Positions 26,605-36,629 are shown, counted from the stretch's first letter. The stretch: DNA of 64,000 nt from Bradyrhizobium canariense (GCF_900105125.1 NZ_LT629750.1:7157001-7221000), one strand, 5' to 3'. Numbers and translations are program-made. The notes: generated from the letters alone by a model not told the origin.

Positions 26605-26700
26605 TGGCGGAAGAGAGCGGGAGTCGAACCCACCAGAGACAGGCTCGCTGCCTCACTCGGATTTGAAGTCCGAACGCCCCACCAGGGACGATTCTCTCCC
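26605..26700 (-). tRNA. selC: tRNA-Sec (anticodon TCA)
   Basis: Read on the minus strand, the 96-base gene folds as a bacterial selenocysteine tRNA. It has an 8-bp acceptor stem (GGGAGAGA with TCTCTTCC, one G-U), a 6-bp D stem with a four-base loop (CGTCCC-TGGT-GGGGCG), anticodon loop CTTCAAA with TCA at 26666-26664, a long variable arm, and a 5-bp T stem around TTCGACT. The discriminator is G and the CCA end is encoded. The 8+5 stack and long D stem distinguish it from tRNA-Ser. Its 5' half overlaps the end of selB on the same strand. Confidence 0.97.
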
Positions 26701-28650
26701 ATTGTCGTCATTTGACGCACGAACCAAGGGTCCAAACAAGTCCAGACGATGCCTGTTGACGCGGCGCAAGTCATCCCGTTTCAGGGTGATGCCATGGCGG
26801 TCGAAGAAATCGAGAATCTGGATGGCAACCTTGCGGCCGTTCTCGACGCGATCGCGAAACTGCGCGGCGGAGAAGACTCCATCTTCAGCGTGAGCCGCAA
26901 CATCGGCTGCGATGGTCACCATTTCGTGGACCGTCGGGCGCAGGAAAAAGTGATCATGCGCCACTTCATCCGCCCATCCCAGCCGCCCGGCCAGTTTGAG
27001 AAGCCGGCGGACATCGCGTTCCGGATATGAAGTTGTGGTCGCGATGTCGCGAACGCGCGGCGGGCGGAAACGTGCTTCGCCTTCGAGCAGCGGCGCGATA
27101 ATGTTCCAGGCCGCCTCGTCTTTGGGCGTCAGCCGCACGGTGTGCGTCGCGAGCCGCACGAACGAGCCATCGAGAACGATCTGGCCGCTTGCGGCGATCT
27201 TTTGGATTGCAGCGACGAACTCTGCCGCGGGCAATCTCGGCTGTATCAGCAGCCGCAGTTTTTCCCGGCCAATACCCTGAAGATCGGGATTCTCGGCGTG
27301 GTATGCTGCGAGTTGCTGGTCAAGCATGGATGTGAAGGCTTGCCAGCGATCCGGCGCGATGGCGATCCGCGATGTCGCCGGCTCAAACAGAACAAGTCCC
27401 AATGTTTCGGATATCCGCGCGGCCTCAATCGCAGGTAAAGCGCGATCGAGCGCGAAAACTCCAAAATCCCATGCAAAGGGCGGTGTCGCCAGCAGGGCTT
27501 GAAAGGCGGACAGCGGGTCGGCGAGCGCGTGAGCGGCGCGCTGCGCCCGACGCTCCGGCGTTCGCCGTTTCCGGGCCGGCGGGCGCAGATCGATGAACTG
27601 ACCTCCGCCGATTGTGCGTTGAGCAGAGACGTCACGGATCACGTAGCGATCGGACACCGCAGCCGCAATCGGCCGCTCGAGCACGATTTGGACATCGGCT
27701 GCTGCACCCGGTTGAAGAGGTTCGTCACCCAGCAGGACGATATGGGCGCCCACTTCGGCCGAGGCGTGGTGGAGGCGCGCCGGGAACCATTGCCTCACCG
27801 GTTTGGTCTCGCTCGGCAGCAAGCGCAACTGGGCATCAATCCGGTCGGTTGGCGCATGCAATTCGGGATCGAGCACCACATCGCCGCGATGGATGCTCTC
27901 TTTCGTGATGCCGTCGCCGGCCAGATTGAGCGCGCAGCGATCTCCCACCCGTCCGGTATCCGCTGCTTTGTTTTGAGCGTGCAGTGAACGAACCCGCGCG
28001 GACAGGCCCGACGGGCTGATCAGCACGCGGTCTCCGACATGAATCGAGCCGGACAGAACGGTGCCGGTCACGACGACACCAACGCCCGGCAGCGTGAACA
28101 CACGATCGATGGCCAGACGAAAACGGGCCTCGGCGGAGCGATCGATTATTTTATCCGCAGCCGCCTCCAGCCGCATGCGCAACGTATCGATGCCCTGACC
28201 TGTCAGTGCCGAGACCGGTAGAATTTCCGCGCCCTCGAGCATCGTTCCAACGCTCGCCCGACTGATTTGAGCGGCCACATCGGCCACGCGCTCCGGCGAG
28301 ACGATATCGGCCTTGGTCAGTGCGACAAGGCCGCGCCTGATGCCGAGCAGATCGATGATCGCCAGATGCTCCAGCGTCTGAGGCATGACGCCGTCATCGG
28401 CCGCGACCACGAGCAGCGCGAAATCGATTCCGCTCGCACCGGCCAGCATGGTGTGGACGAAGCGCTCGTGACCGGGAACATCGATGAAACCGAGCGTCTT
28501 GTTATCCGCGAAAGGCAAATAGGCGAAGCCGAGATCGATGGTGATGCCGCGCGCTTTCTCTTCTTTCAGCCGATCCCCATCAACGCCGGTCAGGGCTTTG
28601 ACCAGCGCGGTCTTGCCGTGGTCGATATGGCCGGCGGTACCGATAATCAT
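26653..28650 (-). CDS. selB: Selenocysteine-specific elongation factor SelB
   Basis: The 665-residue GTPase brings Sec-tRNA to UGA codons marked by a SECIS hairpin. The G domain starts with [17 protein letters not shown] (G1) and has DVPGHERFV (G3) and ALTKAD (G4). Beta-barrel domains follow (about 175-345), and then the winged-helix repeats that bind the SECIS (about 410-640, ending in [20 protein letters not shown]). The last codons and the TGA stop (26655-26653) lie inside tRNA-Sec, so the final 15 residues are encoded by tRNA sequence. The start at 28650 is 21 bases after selA on the same strand, an operon. Confidence 0.95.
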   Translation of the reverse strand: MIIGTAGHIDHGKTALVKALTGVDGDRLKEEKARGITIDLGFAYLPFADNKTLGFIDVPGHERFVHTMLAGASGIDFALLVVAADDGVMPQTLEHLAIIDLLGIRRGLVALTKADIVSPERVADVAAQISRASVGTMLEGAEILPVSALTGQGIDTLRMRLEAAADKIIDRSAEARFRLAIDRVFTLPGVGVVVTGTVLSGSIHVGDRVLISPSGLSARVRSLHAQNKAADTGRVGDRCALNLAGDGITKESIHRGDVVLDPELHAPTDRIDAQLRLLPSETKPVRQWFPARLHHASAEVGAHIVLLGDEPLQPGAAADVQIVLERPIAAAVSDRYVIRDVSAQRTIGGGQFIDLRPPARKRRTPERRAQRAAHALADPLSAFQALLATPPFAWDFGVFALDRALPAIEAARISETLGLVLFEPATSRIAIAPDRWQAFTSMLDQQLAAYHAENPDLQGIGREKLRLLIQPRLPAAEFVAAIQKIAASGQIVLDGSFVRLATHTVRLTPKDEAAWNIIAPLLEGEARFRPPRVRDIATTTSYPERDVRRLLKLAGRLGWADEVAHDHFFLRPTVHEMVTIAADVAAHAEDGVFSAAQFRDRVENGRKVAIQILDFFDRHGITLKRDDLRRVNRHRLDLFGPLVRASNDDNGRESSLVGRSDFKSE

Positions 28651-28671
28651 CGGGCGCTTCCGTCGCGAATC

Positions 28672-30111
28672 TCACCCAGTAAGTGCATCGACATTCAATT
28701 CGGAAAGAACGAAGACAAATTCATCCTCGTCGGCCAGGCAGCGCAGATCGAGCGTCAATCCGCCGTCGGCAATTCTTCCGATTACAGGCCGCCGCAGCCC
28801 GCGCAAGGCGGCGGCCAGCCGATCCAGCGCGCCGCTTCCATTCTTGGTGCGGATCATCAAGCCTGCACTGGCGATGGTGTCGAGCGGCAGTGCGCCAGAC
28901 CCGATCTGACTTTCACACGCACACACGTCGACCGCGCAGGACTCGCCAAGCGATTTCGCCACAAGCGGACGCAGCCGATTGGCCTGAACTTCGATCTCTG
29001 CCCTGGAGCGCGCGAGCAATCGCAAGGTCGGCAGACGGTCGGCAAGACGGTCGGGATCGCGATACAGTTTGAGCGTGGCCTCGATCGCCGCGAGCCGTAT
29101 CTTGTCGACGCGGAGCGCGCGCTTCATGGGGTTGCGATTGACCTGCGCGATCAGCACCTTGCTGCCGACGATGAAACCCGCCTGTGGTCCGCCCAGCAGC
29201 TTGTCGCCGGAAAATGTCACCAGTCCGGCGCCTTGAGCGACAGCGTCGCGTACCGTCGGTTCCTTTTGCAGGCCGAATTGCGCAAGGTCGATCAGCGTGC
29301 CGGATCCCAGGTCGTTCAGCAGCGGTACGCCCTTTTCGCCGGCGATCGAGGCGAGTTCTGCGGCGCTGACTTCGGCTGTAAAGCCCTGAATACGATAGTT
29401 CGACGTATGAACCTTGAGGATGACGCCGGTCTGCGCGCTGAGGGCTGCCCGATAATCCCTGGGATGGGTTCGATTGGTGGTGCCAACTTCGATCATCTTC
29501 GTCCCGGCGCGTGCCATAATATCCGGCATCCGGAACGCGCCGCCGATCTCGATCAACTCACCACGCGATATGATGGCCTCCTGGCCTTGCGCCAGGGTAT
29601 TGAGGCAAAGCAGGACGGCGGCGGCGTTGTTGTTGACCACGGTCGCATCCTCTGCGCCGGTCAAATCGCACAAAAGCGCTCGTAGATGATCGTCACGCTC
29701 ACCGCGCTTGCCGGTCGATAGATCGAATTCGAGCGCTACCGCATCACGCATCGCCGCGGTCGCGGCTTCGATGGCACTCTCCGCCAACACCGCGCGGCCG
29801 AGGTTTGTGTGCAGGATCGTTCCCGTCAGGTTGAACAGCGGACGCAAGCCGGAGCGGTCCCGCTCTTCAAGCCGCGCCAACGCCTGAAGGGCGAGATCAT
29901 CAGCTCCAGGCGCCGGCGCACCGGCCTTGATCGCCGTCCGAGCGTCGTCGACGGTGATGCGGACAGCCTCGGTGGAGATCATTCGGCCAAACCGTTGCGT
30001 AAGCTCCGCAGCCGCGGCTGTACTCAATATCGCAGTGACCGACGGCAGGGCGCGCAGGCGCGCGGATTGAGTTTCGTCCTGTCCGTAGCTCGATTTGTCC
30101 CAGGCGCTCAT
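28672..30111 (-). CDS. selA: L-seryl-tRNA(Sec) selenium transferase
   Basis: The 479-residue PLP enzyme converts Ser-tRNA(Sec) to Sec-tRNA(Sec) using selenophosphate from SelD. Visible motifs are [14 protein letters not shown] (about 97), [17 protein letters not shown] (about 157), LNDLGSGTL (about 258) and the PLP lysine in [15 protein letters not shown] (about 305). Length matches the family (463 in E. coli). It is the first gene of the selA-selB-selC string and reads toward the formate dehydrogenase operon. Confidence 0.96.
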   Translation of the reverse strand: MSAWDKSSYGQDETQSARLRALPSVTAILSTAAAAELTQRFGRMISTEAVRITVDDARTAIKAGAPAPGADDLALQALARLEERDRSGLRPLFNLTGTILHTNLGRAVLAESAIEAATAAMRDAVALEFDLSTGKRGERDDHLRALLCDLTGAEDATVVNNNAAAVLLCLNTLAQGQEAIISRGELIEIGGAFRMPDIMARAGTKMIEVGTTNRTHPRDYRAALSAQTGVILKVHTSNYRIQGFTAEVSAAELASIAGEKGVPLLNDLGSGTLIDLAQFGLQKEPTVRDAVAQGAGLVTFSGDKLLGGPQAGFIVGSKVLIAQVNRNPMKRALRVDKIRLAAIEATLKLYRDPDRLADRLPTLRLLARSRAEIEVQANRLRPLVAKSLGESCAVDVCACESQIGSGALPLDTIASAGLMIRTKNGSGALDRLAAALRGLRRPVIGRIADGGLTLDLRCLADEDEFVFVLSELNVDALTG

Positions 30112-30373
30112 GGCTACTCACCGCTAACGGCCATAGTAAAGCGCCTAAATTTTGCCGTCCAGAGTAACCGCCAGGCCGATCGGCTCACCGCTTTTCTGAC
30201 GCCGCGGGCCGTCGGAAGCCGATCGAGACTTCATCAGCCGCAATTCCCTCCTGTTTGTCGATAGGCCAGCGGTAAAGCGTGCCGCTTCAAGTGGCGGGAG
30301 TGTTGCCAATCGTAGCGGATCGTGGGGTCGAGAACGCGGGTTTTCTCGACCTTACAGGCCCAATGACCGGTTT

Positions 30374-31609
30374 CTAGTTTGTTGGCTTGGTCTCGCGGCG
30401 CGCGCTGAGTACGTCGCCGAACCGTTCCCAAGCTTCACCCTTGAACCTCATCAGCTGCAATTGCTGGATTGGCGCGAAGTCGGACTTGTCGGTGCTCATC
30501 TTGATGCCCGGCAGCAACCCGTCAAGCTCGACGTCTTTCATGCTTGCGGCCTGCTTCATGATGTTTGCCCGGGTGAGATCATCTCCGCAGTTCTTGAGGA
30601 CGTAAGTGAGCGTTTGCGCGAGCGAGTAACCGTTCAGGACGGACCAGTCGGTCCGATTGGCGTCCGGGTAGTACTTTGTGAGGAAGTCGAAGAATCTCTT
30701 CATTCCCGGATCGTTTGCCCATTGGGGATCCGTTACGTCCTTCAAGAAAGTAGCCGAGATGATGTCTTGGCTGTTTTCGAAGCCCGCCGGCTTGATGACG
30801 CTTCCAATCGAAGTCGACACATTGGTGAGCAGGTGTAGTGGCTTCCACCCGATCTCGCCCATTTTCTTGATCGATTGAGCAGCAAATTTCGGCGTTCCAA
30901 AATTGACCAGCACATCGGCGTTGAGCGATTTGAGCTTGACGATGTGTGAATCGATGGTCGGCTCGGAAGTTTCGAAACTTTCCTGTGCGATGATCATCGA
31001 GGCGGCTTGCGGACCAAGCCCATCCTTGAAGCCCTTGAGATAGTCATTTCCGGAATCGTCGTTTTGATAAAGAACGGCAATCTTGGCGTTGGGCTTTTCT
31101 TTCAGGATGTACTTGGCGTAGATCCTGGCTTCGCTCTGATAGTTGGGCTGCCAGCCCATGGTCCAGGGGTAGTGTTCAGGATCGTCCCACTTGCTGGCGC
31201 CCGACGAAATGAACAGATGCGGCACCTTCTTGATATTCATGTATTTTTGAATGGCGGCATTGGTCGGCGTTCCCAATGCGCTGAATATGAGCAGCACTTC
31301 GTCGCTTTCGACCAGCTTGCGCGCCTGCTCGACGGTCTTCGGCGGGCTGTACGCGTCGTCATAGGAAATGAAATTGATCTTGCGGCCGTTGATGCCGCCT
31401 TCCGCGTTGACCATGTTGAAATAGGCGGCCTCGGCCTTGCCGATCACGCCATAGGCGGAGAGCGGGCCGCTATAGGGAATGATGTTGCCGATCTTTATTT
31501 CGGTATCGGTGGCGCCCACGTCGTACTTCTTTTGCGCCGATGCACTGCCGCTGGTTGCGGCAAATAGCCCGGCGATCGCCAGGCAAATCATCGTTCGAAG
31601 ACGAAACAT
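30374..31609 (-). CDS. Periplasmic solute-binding protein (branched-chain amino acid ABC type)
   Basis: The 411-residue protein has a clean Sec signal (FRLRTMICLAIAGLFAATSG, cleavage near SASAQ), followed by the type I binding-protein start (GATDTEIKIGNIIPYSGPLSAYG). Further matches are VNAEGGINGRKI and YQNDDSGNDYLKGFKDG. Such proteins feed ABC transporters for amino acids, amides or aromatic acids; no permease or ATPase gene is adjacent, so it is an orphan receptor. The ATG at 31609 is chosen for the signal peptide and the AGGGAG site. It is divergent from the dioxygenase gene, which hints that the ligand may relate to that catabolic set. Confidence 0.9.
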   Translation of the reverse strand: MFRLRTMICLAIAGLFAATSGSASAQKKYDVGATDTEIKIGNIIPYSGPLSAYGVIGKAEAAYFNMVNAEGGINGRKINFISYDDAYSPPKTVEQARKLVESDEVLLIFSALGTPTNAAIQKYMNIKKVPHLFISSGASKWDDPEHYPWTMGWQPNYQSEARIYAKYILKEKPNAKIAVLYQNDDSGNDYLKGFKDGLGPQAASMIIAQESFETSEPTIDSHIVKLKSLNADVLVNFGTPKFAAQSIKKMGEIGWKPLHLLTNVSTSIGSVIKPAGFENSQDIISATFLKDVTDPQWANDPGMKRFFDFLTKYYPDANRTDWSVLNGYSLAQTLTYVLKNCGDDLTRANIMKQAASMKDVELDGLLPGIKMSTDKSDFAPIQQLQLMRFKGEAWERFGDVLSARRETKPTN

Positions 31610-31686
31610 GGCAGTTCTCCCTGTTTTGCTGTGCTTCAGCACATTTGTTGGAGCCTCGGCTCTTGAACCAGGCCGTTGCTCGGCCG

Positions 31687-31715
31687 TTGACGCGGGCGAG
31701 AAGGCGATTTATCGT
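31687..31715 (+). promoter_or_regulatory. Possible sigma-70 promoter for the dioxygenase gene
   Basis: TTGACG (31687-31692), a 17-base gap and TATCGT (31710-31715) form a fair housekeeping promoter. It lies about 55 bases before the dioxygenase ATG, in the divergent region shared with the binding-protein gene. The -10 box is imperfect. Confidence 0.35.
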
Positions 31716-31769
31716 CCATCATCGCACAATGAATACAAAGTACAATACGAAAAATCCGCGGGAGGTACC

Positions 31770-32597
31770 ATGTCCAAGGTGTTGTCGAACGCTCAAATCG
31801 AAGGTTTCCGCAAAGACGGCTATATCGCCCCGCTTCGGGCGATCTCCACCGAACGTGCCGCTGAGGTAAGAGGGCGCCTGGAGGCTTACGAAAGGAGCAC
31901 CGGTGGTCCGCTCAGCGGTTCGCTGCGGGGAAAACCACATCTGTTGTTCACCTGGCTCAACGACCTGATCCGCGAGGAGCGCATCATCGATGCGATCGAG
32001 GATTTGTACGGAGAGAATCTGCTGTGCTGGAGCAGCAGCTTCTTCATCAAGGAGCCGGCCGACTCGGCCTTTGTATCCTGGCACCAGGACTCGACCTATT
32101 GGGGTCTCTCCAGCCCCGATGTGGTTACGGCGTGGGTTGCGCTATCCGAGAGCAACAAGGCCAACGGCGCGCTTGAGGTTGTTCCGGGGACGCATCTCAA
32201 GGATCAGATCCCGCATAGAGATACCTTCTCCAAGAACAACATGCTGACGCGTGGACAGGAAGTGGCCGTCGAGGTCGATCCGAATTCTGCGGTGATGCTG
32301 GAATTGGAGCCCGGCGAGATGTCGCTGCATCATGTCCGCCTGATCCACGGTTCGGCGCCGAATCCGTCCAGGACCCAGCGCCGGATCGGGCTTGCCATTC
32401 GTTATATGCCGACGTCCGTTCGGCAGCTCGAAGGCGAGGACGGCGCGTCACTGGTGCGCGGTGTCGATACCTTCCGTACGTTTGAACACGAGCCGATTCC
32501 CGCCCGCGATATGGATCCCGAATTCGTCGAGTTGCATCGCAAGCAGCATGAGCGGGCAGTGAAGATCCTCTACAAGGGAGCAAAGATTCCCGCCTGA
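31770..32597 (+). CDS. Phytanoyl-CoA dioxygenase-family Fe(II)/2-oxoglutarate oxygenase
   Basis: The 275-residue protein keeps the iron facial triad: His and Asp in SWHQDSTYWGL (about 110-112) and the distal His in RLIHGSAPNPS (about 190). The 2-oxoglutarate Arg is in RTQRRIGLAIRY. Members hydroxylate acyl-CoA, amino-acid or natural-product substrates using O2 and 2-oxoglutarate. The ATG at 31770 follows GGGAGG; the frame continues upstream into the divergent region without homology. It is followed by the alpha/beta hydrolase and GntR regulator on the same strand, a likely small catabolic unit. The substrate is unknown. Confidence 0.9.
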   Translation: MSKVLSNAQIEGFRKDGYIAPLRAISTERAAEVRGRLEAYERSTGGPLSGSLRGKPHLLFTWLNDLIREERIIDAIEDLYGENLLCWSSSFFIKEPADSAFVSWHQDSTYWGLSSPDVVTAWVALSESNKANGALEVVPGTHLKDQIPHRDTFSKNNMLTRGQEVAVEVDPNSAVMLELEPGEMSLHHVRLIHGSAPNPSRTQRRIGLAIRYMPTSVRQLEGEDGASLVRGVDTFRTFEHEPIPARDMDPEFVELHRKQHERAVKILYKGAKIPA

Positions 32598-32787
32598 TCG
32601 ACGCAATCCGCCGGTCTCGAGGGGGGGGAACGGACTCACGAGGTCGTTTCCCCCTGGTGCGGCAACCGGCTTGCGACGCTGCGCCAGCTCGGGGTCAGCA
32701 CTTGCCCCCGCGCTGGGGATAGTTGATGGAAGATAACAGAGCCAGACCGGTGGAGTCCGACCGGTCATCGAGTTTGAGCGACATACG

Positions 32788-33813
32788 ATGCACCCTCCCA
32801 TGCAGCCCGGCTGGATCGATGCGCCCCACGGGCGGCTGGATCTTGGCCGTGTCATCCTGGAAAGCGGCGAAGCGATCGAGGATTTTCATCTTTCCTACGC
32901 GGTGCACGGCGACCTCAACGACAAGACGCTGCCCGTCGCCGTGGCGCTTTGCGCGATCGGCAGCAGTCATCATCGGCTGGACTTTCTGATCGGCGAGGGC
33001 CTTGCTCTGGATCCTCGTCGCTTTCGAATCCTTGCGATCGATGCGATCGGAAACGGCCTGAGCAGTTCACCATCGCTGTCGCGTAAGCAGCCACGGATGC
33101 GTTTCCCGCAATTTGGCATTCGCGATATGGTCATGAGCCAGAAGCTTCTGATCGACCATCTCGGCATCGATGTGGTTGATTTGGTGATCGGCGCCTCGAT
33201 GGGCGGTATGCAAGCGCTGCAATGGGCCGTTTCATATCCGGATCGTGTGCGCAGCGTCGTGGCCATGACCCCGATGGCGAAGACGACCGGGTGGTCGGCA
33301 GCCGTCAATCACACCGCGCGTCTTGCGCTTCAAAGTCATTCGCCCGATCCCCAAACCGATCCAGCCGGGATCGCCGAACGCTGGGAAAGCTGGAGCGCCA
33401 CGATGCAAATGTTGTGTTCGCGCACTCCAGCGTTGGTCGATCAGGAACTCAGAAGCCCAGGTGAGGTCCATGCGTGGCTCAAAATGCGGACCCGGCTTTG
33501 GATCGAGCAGGGGTTTGATCCGCTCGACTGGATCTATCAATCATGGGCGTATGACGCGCACGATGTCGGAAATTCGCCAGGCTTTGCAGGCGACACAAAT
33601 GCTGCGCTGCGTTCCATCAAAGCACGCAGCCTGATCCTGGTGCCGCCGCTCGACCTCTACAATCCGGCGCCGGCCGGCCGCTGGGCTGCGGACCGTATCC
33701 ACGGCTGCGAATTCGTCGAAGTGCCGTCGATTGCAGGTCATTCGATGGCAAGCGCGGCCGATCCGGTGGCGGCGGACGAGCTAAACCGCCGCATACGTGA
33801 TTTTCTTCGCTGA
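32788..33813 (+). CDS. Alpha/beta hydrolase of the MetX-like (homoserine acetyltransferase-like) group
   Basis: The 341-residue protein has the alpha/beta hydrolase nucleophile elbow GASMGGMQALQWAVSYPDRV (Ser near 137), an acid near PPLDLYNP and the catalytic His in IAGHSMAS. The Gly-Ala-Ser-Met-Gly-Gly-Met elbow and the DFHLSYAVHG start resemble homoserine O-acetyltransferase. It lacks the DGRRF, NLLGGC and GSTGP-type blocks expected of true MetX, so a hydrolase or transferase of another ester is more likely. It sits between a dioxygenase and a GntR regulator. The upstream gap of 190 bases contains a G-run and no gene. Confidence 0.82.
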   Translation: MHPPMQPGWIDAPHGRLDLGRVILESGEAIEDFHLSYAVHGDLNDKTLPVAVALCAIGSSHHRLDFLIGEGLALDPRRFRILAIDAIGNGLSSSPSLSRKQPRMRFPQFGIRDMVMSQKLLIDHLGIDVVDLVIGASMGGMQALQWAVSYPDRVRSVVAMTPMAKTTGWSAAVNHTARLALQSHSPDPQTDPAGIAERWESWSATMQMLCSRTPALVDQELRSPGEVHAWLKMRTRLWIEQGFDPLDWIYQSWAYDAHDVGNSPGFAGDTNAALRSIKARSLILVPPLDLYNPAPAGRWAADRIHGCEFVEVPSIAGHSMASAADPVAADELNRRIRDFLR

Positions 33814-33893
33814 TTTCCTTTGCCAGTTCCCTGGCCGGAGTTCTGCTAGAATGTGTCGCCCGAGCTAAATTTGCTTCTGGATTCCATAAAGAA

Positions 33894-34919
33894 ATGAAAG
33901 CCAATCGAGCCACTCCATCCGCCCTTGAAGCATCCGAAAAGCTGTCGATGCAGCAGAACGCGTTTGTTCTGCTCAAGGAGATGATCAAGCAGGGCCGCAT
34001 TCGTCCTGGCGAGAAGCTGCTCGAAGTGCAGGTAGCCAAGGCGTTTGGCATCAGCCGCTCTCCGGCCCGGCACGCGCTTCAGGCGCTCTGCGATGCCAAG
34101 ATGGTGCAGGAGACCAGCGGGCGCGGCTACCAAGTTGCGGGCCGTCCGAAGCCCGAAGATGTCGGCCAGATTGCGCTTCTGGAGAAACTGCAAATCTCCC
34201 CGTCGCGGCAGTGGGAGCGGGTTTACGCGAAAGTAGAGCAGGAGCTCTGCCTTCGAGTGCTGTTTGGATCCGTCAGGGTGATTGAGGCGCCACTCGCAGA
34301 ATATTTTGGTGTTAGTCGCACCGTCGCCCGCGACGTCCTGGGCCGAATGCAAAGTGTGGGCATGGTCAGCAAAGACGGGCTGGGTCATTGGTTCGCCGAG
34401 CAAGTCTCACCCGCCAGAATCCGCCATCTGTTCGAAATACGGACAATCCTCGAACCCGAAGCACTGCGCCAGGCCGCAGCGTTTTTCAGTCGTGAGGAAC
34501 TCGAACGCATCAGCCATAGTCTCCGGTACCCGGACTCCGGAAGACCGATGCAAATGAGCACAGTGGGTCAAGCCGAGACCGATATGCACATCGACTTGCT
34601 GTCACGCTGTCCAAACCGCGAGATTATTCACGCCCTGAAACGGACCCACGTCCTTTTCGTTCCAAGCTTGTATTTGGTGGATCCGAACCTGACCGTTCCG
34701 CGCGACATCCTGGAGACGGTCTTCCACGAGCACCTCATGATCGTTGACCAGTTGCTCGATAAAAACGTGAGGAAAGCCTGCGTTAATTTGCGCCGGCATT
34801 TGGAGGGGGCACACTCCCGCTGGATGATTCGCTTCGAAATTGCTGCGAAATCGCCTTTCCCCGCGCTGCCGCCCTATCTCATGGAACCTGGACGGCCGTT
34901 TAATTTCCGCCAATCTTGA
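33894..34919 (+). CDS. GntR-family regulator with two winged-helix domains and an FCD-like domain
   Basis: The 341-residue protein has two successive winged-helix segments. The first (about 15-85) includes IRPGEKLLEVQVAKAFGIS and SPARHALQALCDAKMV. The second (about 105-175) includes EAPLAEYFGVSRTVARDVL and GRMQSVGMVSKDG. A helical FCD ligand-binding domain follows (IRHLFEIRTILEPEALRQAA, then DMHIDLLSRCPN and RRHLEGAHSRW). Usual FadR/FCD regulators have one winged helix and about 230 residues. It probably controls the neighbouring dioxygenase, hydrolase or reductase genes in response to an organic acid. Confidence 0.86.
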   Translation: MKANRATPSALEASEKLSMQQNAFVLLKEMIKQGRIRPGEKLLEVQVAKAFGISRSPARHALQALCDAKMVQETSGRGYQVAGRPKPEDVGQIALLEKLQISPSRQWERVYAKVEQELCLRVLFGSVRVIEAPLAEYFGVSRTVARDVLGRMQSVGMVSKDGLGHWFAEQVSPARIRHLFEIRTILEPEALRQAAAFFSREELERISHSLRYPDSGRPMQMSTVGQAETDMHIDLLSRCPNREIIHALKRTHVLFVPSLYLVDPNLTVPRDILETVFHEHLMIVDQLLDKNVRKACVNLRRHLEGAHSRWMIRFEIAAKSPFPALPPYLMEPGRPFNFRQS

Positions 34920-35136
34920 TGAAACGAACGATAGCAAACGACGTTTAGGGTAGCTTGCAGATGACTCTTAATCATCAGGCCGCTATCGGAAGCGAATGTC
35001 GGTATCGGTGGCTGCGTGCCCGCCCATGCGGTGGTCTGGGGCGTCACCTTGCCTGGCGTGACGCGTTTCAACCGTTGCGATAAGGCTGGCCGACGCGCTA
35101 GCCTTGGCCTTCAGAAAATTGGGGGAGGGGACAGAC

Positions 35137-36198
35137 ATGGGTCGCAAGATAGCTATCGTGGGAGCGGGTGCCGTCGGCGGGTATGCCGGCGCCCATATGG
35201 TGCAGGCGGGCGAGGACGTGACGTTCATCGATCCATGGCCCGAGCATGTCGAGCACATGAGGAAGCACGGCCTGCGCGTTACTCATGCCAAGGACGTTGC
35301 GGAATTTTCGGTTCCCGTGCGCGCGCTGCACCTCACGGATGCGCAGCAGCTAGCCAAGGAAAGGCTGGTCGACATCGCCTTCGTGTGCATGAAGTCCTAC
35401 GACACGGCCTGGGCCACGATGCTGATCCAGCAATATCTGGCACCGGACGGCTACGTCGTGTCGTTGCAGAACTGCATGAATGAAGAGACGATCGCCGGCA
35501 TCGTCGGCTGGGGCAGGACGCTGGGGTGCATTGCGAGCAGTATCACGGTCAACCTGCCCGAGCCCGGCCACGTCCACCGCGGCGCCGGCAAGGGCGGGGC
35601 GGCGCACACCGTATTTCGCGCCGGCGAAGTGCACGGCCGTATCACGCAACGGGCGGAAGAGATTTGTCGCCTTGTCGGCTACGCTGACAGCGCCAAGGTA
35701 ACCGGCAATTTGTGGGGCGAACGGTGGTCGAAACTGGTTGCCAACGTCATGGGCAACGGGCTCTCGGCCTGTACGGGCTTGACCGGCGGAGAGATGTTGC
35801 AAAGCGAGCCGATCCGTCGCTTCTCCACCCGGCTCGGGAGCGAAGCGATCCGCGTCGGGCAAGCGTGCGGCTATCAACTGGAAGAGATTTTGCACCTGCC
35901 GCCTGAGACCATAGCGCGAGCGGGTGAGGGCGACGAGGCGGCGATGCGCGCGTGCGACGAGCAGCGCTTCCACGACGGCAAGCGCACCGCCTCGGAGCAG
36001 CGGCCCTCGATGGGCCAGGACATGCAGAAAGGACGGCGCACAGAGATCGAATTTCTCAACGGTTTCGTGGTGCGCGAGGGCGAGAAGGTCGGCCTCTCCT
36101 GCAGTGCCAATGCCGTCCTGACTGATATCGTCAAGCGCGTGGAACGCAATGAGCTGAGCCCCGATCCGCGGCACATCACCGAACTGCGGCTGAACTGA
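35137..36198 (+). CDS. Ketopantoate reductase-like (ApbA/PanE family) oxidoreductase
   Basis: The 353-residue protein starts with an NADP motif (KIAIVGAGAVGGYAGAHM). It has FVCMKSYDTAW and SLQNCMNEE in the places where PanE proteins hold KS and QNG-type motifs, and a C-terminal domain with WSKLVANVMGNGLSACTGL, followed by the RPSMGQDMQKGRRTEIEFLNG block. PanE reduces 2-dehydropantoate to pantoate, but many paralogues of this longer type act in catabolic clusters on other 2-oxo acids. Context among catabolic genes rather than pantothenate genes favours such a paralogue. The start at 35137 follows GGGGGAGGGG; the frame is open 11 codons further upstream. Confidence 0.86.
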   Translation: MGRKIAIVGAGAVGGYAGAHMVQAGEDVTFIDPWPEHVEHMRKHGLRVTHAKDVAEFSVPVRALHLTDAQQLAKERLVDIAFVCMKSYDTAWATMLIQQYLAPDGYVVSLQNCMNEETIAGIVGWGRTLGCIASSITVNLPEPGHVHRGAGKGGAAHTVFRAGEVHGRITQRAEEICRLVGYADSAKVTGNLWGERWSKLVANVMGNGLSACTGLTGGEMLQSEPIRRFSTRLGSEAIRVGQACGYQLEEILHLPPETIARAGEGDEAAMRACDEQRFHDGKRTASEQRPSMGQDMQKGRRTEIEFLNGFVVREGEKVGLSCSANAVLTDIVKRVERNELSPDPRHITELRLN

Positions 36199-36620
36199 GC
36201 CGTCTTGCGCGAGGCGCTCCACGCGCACCGACCCTTACGAGTGCCAAACGACGCAAATGCGCACTCGTCGGCTTCTCGAAATAGTCGAGGTGGCGATCAG
36301 CAATTCGGTGCCGAAAAATTCGGTGTCCGAGTCACCTATTTTTCCTCGGCAGCAATTCCAAAAATGCGCCGGCATTTCCAAGCGATCGAAAATTCGCGCA
36401 CCATAGATCCGAGGTTGCCTCAGCGATCGCTTGCCAGAGCGAAGCCCGAGAACCGCATGTCGCCGAGCAATTGAAATTGCGGGGCCTGGAGGGTAGCATG
36501 ATGTGTGCGGACGATGTCGCTAAGGCCCGCGTCGAACAATCACAGCACGCCGTCGAGTTTCGATTCGGGCGGCTTATTATTCTCACTGATCTGAAATCGA
36601 GAAAATAAATATGTAGGGGA
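36199..36620. other. Intergenic stretch before the bicupin gene
   Basis: This 422-base gap has no supported gene. It holds a short direct repeat (AATTCGGTG at 36302-36310 and 36317-36325, 15 bases apart, each followed by a CCGA), which could bind a regulator of the bicupin gene. The final 60 bases are AT-rich with a GGGGAG ribosome site for the next gene. Confidence 0.4.
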
Positions 36621-36629
36621 GTGAGCGTT

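Noticed and set aside
28267..29685. Long plus-strand open frame opposite selA and selB
   Set aside because: It spans the junction of two certain genes on the other strand and has no recognisable motif.
32788..33813. True homoserine O-acetyltransferase (metX)
   Set aside because: The nucleophile elbow is similar but several MetX-specific blocks are missing and the context is catabolic.
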